This document shows, piece after piece, positions 60,306-64,000 of a DNA stretch of 64,000 nucleotides. The stretch comes from Flaccisagitta enflata (Eukaryota; Chaetognatha; Sagittoidea; Aphragmophora). The stretch lies in contig OZ231126.1 in the NCBI GenBank assembly GCA_965153355.1, positions 104,904,001 through 104,968,000 on the forward strand, written 5' to 3'. Both the position numbers and the translations under genes were made by a program. Positions within the stretch are counted from its first letter, which is position 1; each line of letters starts with the position of its first letter. The notes under the pieces were generated by a model, which saw only the letters and a program-made list of their open reading frames with translations, did not search any database and was not told the DNA's origin.

Positions 60306-61480
60306 GGATTTTGAAATTTTGATGATTTTTGGTAAAAATCGTTTTCTCCTATAAAATTCTTTTTTTGTGAACCATTTCTTTACAAAATTTCATTTGCAAA
60401 CAAAGAGACTGATAGATTTTTGCTTCAAAAAAAAATTTGGCCACTGCGACCCCTTAAAAGAAAATTTTTTTTCTCAAAAATCGCCAAAATTGGCTATTTT
60501 TCTAGATTTGATATAAACAGTTCCTGTGATCCGATTCACTTCATTTTTTGGAGAGATTACTAACCTATATATGCAAAAACTATCTTCCAAATTTCACGTT
60601 AATCGGACAATTCGTACCGGAGTTAATAAAGATCAAAGTTGAAAGGGCGAGCCAAAATTACTGTATTGATAACATTTTGGAATCTTCAGGGAGCTTAACG
60701 GCAGAAACTTAAGCGTAGGTCCAAAATTGCCAGAAAGCTCTGGAACTTCACTCTTCTGACATATTTTTGCATGCTGAACATGAACCTGACCTCCATTTTT
60801 TGGGCCCCCATTTCAAAAATCCTTTTTTTGCAATTTTTGGGCTAGAAACGAATTTTTTTGGCTGTTTGCGCAATTTGGAGTACAGTGCTGTCACCTGGTG
60901 AGGTTTTTCAGTCAAAGCTAACAGGAACTGAAGAGAATACACAATTTATGAGAATCTGGCGGTCTTAAAGGGACTGTTGATGGCCAAAAACAGATCAAAA
61001 TGGCCAAAAACAGCATTTAAAAAAAAAAAAGATTAATGTTGTTTGAAATTTTCTTGCCATTCACTCTCAATTAAGTCAGAACTAGGACATATATACACAT
61101 TGAGAGCTTTGGACACTGATACAGGGTTCATAACAGGCCAAAAATACCCTAAATTAGCCAAAATCAATATTTTCATCTGTTAGATCATTGTTTTTCAGAA
61201 CTTTGTCGCTAATCTCAATCAATCCAGTCAGAACTAGGTCAAATATACTCATTGAGAGCTTTGCACACCGATATGGGGGTCATAACAGGCCAAAAACAGG
61301 CCAAGAATGGCCTTAAATGGCCAAAATTGGCATTTTCATCAGAAAAAATATTGTTATTCAGAATTTTTTGCTAATCTCATTCAATCCGGTCAGAAATAGG
61401 TCAAATATACTCATTGAGAGTTTTGGACACTGACATTGGGGTCATAACCAGCCAAAAATGGCTTAAAGTGGCCAAAATCA
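60306..61480 (-). repeat. Interspersed repeat IR1, copy 2 (inverted relative to copy 1)
   Basis: The complement of 1-990 covers ~60,690-61,480, including three ~155-163 bp array units (gtcagaactagg at 61,076; 61,228; 61,390). It extends further left with cacttcattttttggagaga, shared with the fragment at the right edge, so the family is longer than copy 1 shows. Confidence 0.82.
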
Positions 61481-61489
61481 GATACGCGG

Positions 61490-62040
61490 GCCAATATGGT
61501 GCACCTGGCATTGCTAATTCTTAGGCCTATCCCAAGCTTTATCAGACCTTTCCTGAGCTCTCTCAATCTAACTGTAGATGAACATGATACTGAATAAAAT
61601 GAAGAGAAACATGAATTTTTAGAACTATTTAAAGCTCTATCAGACATATCCCGAGCTCTATCAGTCCTCTATCAGACCAATCCCGAGCTCTATCAGACGT
61701 TTCTTAAGCTCTATCAACCAAACTGTAGATGAATATCATAATGAATGAAAGGACAAGAAGCATGAATCTCTAGACCAATTCCTACTCTATCAGACCTATC
61801 CCGAGCTCTATCAAACCTATCCCAAGCTCTATCAAACCTAATGGTAGATACCTATGATAATTGAAATGACGAGTTACATGAATAATGAATTCTATGAGTT
61901 TTCAAGTGATTTCAAACATTTTTGGCAACATTTCACTCGAGCTTGACCGACCGACAAACCGACCAACCAACTGACCAACTGACCAATCAACCAACAGACA
62001 GAAGTACCAGTAAAGGCGGCTCTCGCCGACCAGAAAAAAA
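61490..62040. repeat. tatcagacctatcccgagctc array with gaccgaccg block (element-like)
   Basis: ~21-bp units related to the complement of 21,755-21,945, plus a ~120-bp higher-order segment (gtagatgaa...atgaat), then cgagcttgaccgaccgacaa tetranucleotide DNA to ~62,005. Start atggtgcacctgg resembles the subfamily III 5' stem region. Confidence 0.65.
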
Positions 62041-62054
62041 TTGTAAGGGCTGTT

Positions 62055-62084
62055 TTGTGTGTGTGTGTGTGCGTGTGCGTGTGC

Positions 62085-62116
<32 letters not shown>

Positions 62117-62780
62117 GTGCGTGTGCATGTGTGCATGTGTGTGTTGTTTGTGTCTGTTTCGCTGTCTCTGTCACTCTCCCTCTCTCTGTCCCCCTCTCAC
62201 TTTCTTCCTCCCTCCCTCCCTCCCCCTCTCCATCCCTCTCTCTCCCTCCCTCTCCCTCCCTCCCTCCCCCTCTTCCTCCCTCCCTCCCTCTCTCCCTCCC
62301 CCTCTTCCTTCCTCCCTCCCTCTCTCCCTCTCTCCCTCCCCCTCTCCGTCCCTCTCTCTCCCTCCCTCTCCCTGCCTCCTTCTCCCTCCCCCTCTCCCTC
62401 CCTTCCTCCCTCTTTCCCTCCCTCCCCCTCTCCCTCCCTTCCTCCCTCTTTCCCTCCCTCCCCCTCTCCCTCCCTTCCTTCCTCTTTCCTCCTCTTCCTC
62501 CCTCCCCTCTTCCTCCCTCCCTCCCTCTTCCTCCCTCCCTCTCCCTCCCTCCCTCCCTCCCTCTCCCTCCTCTCCCTCCTTCCTCCTCTCTCCTCTCTCC
62601 TTCTCCCTCCCTCTCTCCTCCCTCCCTCCCTCTCCCTCTATCCCTCCCTCTCCCTCCTTCCCTCCCTCTCCCTCCCTCCCTCTCCCTCCCTCTCCCTCCT
62701 TCCCTCCCTCTCCCTCCCTCCCTCTCCCTCCCTCGCTCTCCCTCCCTCCCTCCCATACCCTCCCTCCCTATGCCCTCTGC
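62055..62780. repeat. (GTGTGC)n then ~610-bp pure polypyrimidine tract
   Basis: (gtgtgc)n to ~62,148, followed by cccct/ccctccctct units to 62,780 with almost no purines; the complement is G/A-rich. Three strand-wide open frames arise from its low complexity and are not genes. Confidence 0.95.
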
Positions 62781-62789
62781 TGAACTCAT

Positions 62790-63322
62790 TTTTGTTGTTA
62801 CTTAGAGCCAAAAATTGAGATCAATGCAAAATATAGATCTTTGAAAAATATGCGGAAAATGTGAGAAAATAAAAAAAGATTAAAAAATTCATAGCGCCTA
62901 AAGTATTGGTACGACAGTGCCCTGCTTTTTTCCAGAAGGTGTAAAAAAGTGCCCTCTTTAACCCTGTACCAATTTCAACCCCAGCCTCGGGCGAGCCTAG
63001 TCGCTCCTCACCTTCCCCAAAACATCCCAAGCGAAAATGGAAAAAATTAATTTCTAAGCGAAACTCAAAAAATCGAAAAACGTTTTACAATTTTTTTCCC
63101 AACTATGACACACCTAAAAATAACCCGAAATTAGGGCATGTATGTCATTTTTGTCATTTTGGCCTATTTTGGCCTCCTATATGAAGGCTTTGTCACTTGT
63201 GGGGTCATCTGGGATGCCATCTAAGGTGCTCAGGAACTTCATCTCACTATATTCCAACTATGATTTCACAGCCAGTCCCCTACTTTGTTATAAGATATTT
63301 ATGAAACACTGCTATTACCTAA
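62790..63322. other. No gene seen
   Basis: AT-rich spacer; short gtcattttggcc words near 63,150 resemble the IR1 array. Confidence 0.5.
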
Positions 63323-63510
63323 AATCAGGCCAAAACCTATAAGTTGCGTGCAAGACATACATTTAGAATGACTGAGAATGATTCAATATACTCTGATATG
63401 ACCTAAAATGACCAAAGAAATAAAATTGATAAAAAGACGTAAGGTGGAACCGACTGACCAACCAACCAACCGACAGACAAAGCAGGGTGTAGAATTGCAT
63501 GCACTAAAAA
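63323..63510 (+). mobile_element. Compact subfamily I element (188 bp)
   Basis: AGGCCAAAACCTATAAGTTG start, gtgcaagacata, a few gaatgac units, accgactgaccaaccaacc block, GACAAAGC, and a decayed hairpin AATTGCATGCACTAAAAA. A near-minimal copy of the 14,950 element. Confidence 0.75.
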
Positions 63511-63629
63511 TCATCATTTTGCCGTGATTCTGGAGGGTCAATACTTGCAAAATTTCCTGTATCATACCCTAAATGGGTGATCACATGTCAGGTTATGCAT
63601 ATTTGAATGAGTTTGAGGATTTCTTGTCA

Positions 63630-63826
63630 TTTTTAGTCACGTGCTACGCAACTCTACACCCCGCTATGTCGGTCCGTCAGTCGGCCGGTTGGTCGGTCCC
63701 CATTTTACTTATTCAGCGTTTTTGAGCTTTTTGAGCTTACAGCTCCTGCCCAGATGCCCTAGTGACCTTCTCCAGCACTGCTCCTGCCCATCTGTACGCG
63801 ACTAGGGTAGCCGTGTATCCGGCTAT
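63630..63826 (-). mobile_element. Compact subfamily I element, minus orientation (~197 bp)
   Basis: Plus-strand left end TTTTAGTCACGTGCTACGCA, ccccgctatgtcggtccgtc, ggtcggtc; right end tacgcgactagggtagccgt, gtatccggctat. Read on the minus strand, this is the standard order with complementary stems. Confidence 0.78.
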
Positions 63827-63867
63827 GTCTAAAGCAACTGGAAGCACAACAAGCACAAGATTTTTTT

Positions 63868-64000
63868 TCCTTCCAAAATTCTATCAATACAGTCATTTTG
63901 GCTTGCCCTTTCAACTTCGATCTTTAATAACTCGAATTAACTTGAATTTTGAAACATAGTTTGTGCACATGTAGGTTAGTAATCTCTCCAAAAATGAAGT
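63868..64000 (+). repeat. Interspersed repeat IR1, copy 3, running off the window
   Basis: Reverse complement of ~60,538-60,680 (tctccaaaaaatgaagt end), therefore the same orientation as copy 1. The right boundary is outside the window. Confidence 0.78.

Noticed and set aside
62059-62818. Overlapping frames of up to 298 codons on both strands
   Set aside because: They come from the polypyrimidine tract; composition alone keeps them open and no domain is present.

Overview
The window looks like repeat-dominated genomic DNA from an invertebrate animal. A BEL/Pao retrotransposon (a metazoan-restricted group), a 5'-truncated LINE reverse transcriptase, introns with GT..AG borders, and a first exon resembling the ciliary thioredoxin/NDP-kinase family (NME8/NME9) all point to a metazoan. 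The species cannot be read from the sequence. Host coding DNA is only a small fraction; interspersed elements, minisatellites, (GA)n/(CT)n arrays and one very large inverted satellite make up most of the window.

Layout: 0-2.4 kb holds one copy of an interspersed repeat (called IR1 here; an inverted copy sits at 60.3-61.5 kb and a third begins at the right edge) and a broken LINE. 2.5-5.8 kb holds MITEs, a duplicated block and GA-rich tandem blocks. 5.8-10.4 kb holds a MITE with a tRNA-like core, then a coiled-coil/SGNH-esterase gene with a probable intron and an in-frame stop, then a small ubiquitin-specific-protease gene split by a 556-bp MITE. 10.9-12.7 kb is (GA)n and 20-bp minisatellites. 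13.5-15.0 kb is a Gln/Lys-rich gene with five 69-bp coding repeats, running into a minisatellite-carrying mobile element. 16-17 kb is an isolated gag fragment. 17.7-18.1 kb has a TATA promoter with three palindromes facing an antisense NME8-like exon. 18.2-22.9 kb holds several minisatellite-carrying elements. 22.87-38.42 kb is a giant inverted repeat of a ~145-bp satellite, interrupted by other elements. 38.7-39.0 kb is a candidate minus-strand exon. 40-46.8 kb is microsatellite and tandem-repeat DNA with a candidate GC-richer coding patch. 46,964-54,886 is a complete BEL/Pao element with intact gag-pol, near-identical LTRs, a primer-binding site and a 5-bp target duplication. 55-64 kb holds 11-bp minisatellites, a 629-bp direct repeat with only two visible differences, polypyrimidine DNA and compact mobile elements.

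The most unusual content is a superfamily of short non-autonomous elements. They share a 5' AACAAGG start, a subterminal inverted repeat, a variable tandem-repeat core, a (GACC/GACG)n tetranucleotide block, a GACAnAGC box and a 3' palindromic hairpin followed by A-rich sequence. Three subfamilies have different stem sequences that co-vary between the two ends. The architecture recalls Helentron-associated elements (HINE/DINE-1/pearl), but no replicase is present here. Second is the 15.5-kb inverted satellite with matching unique termini. Third is the esterase plus ubiquitin-protease gene pair.
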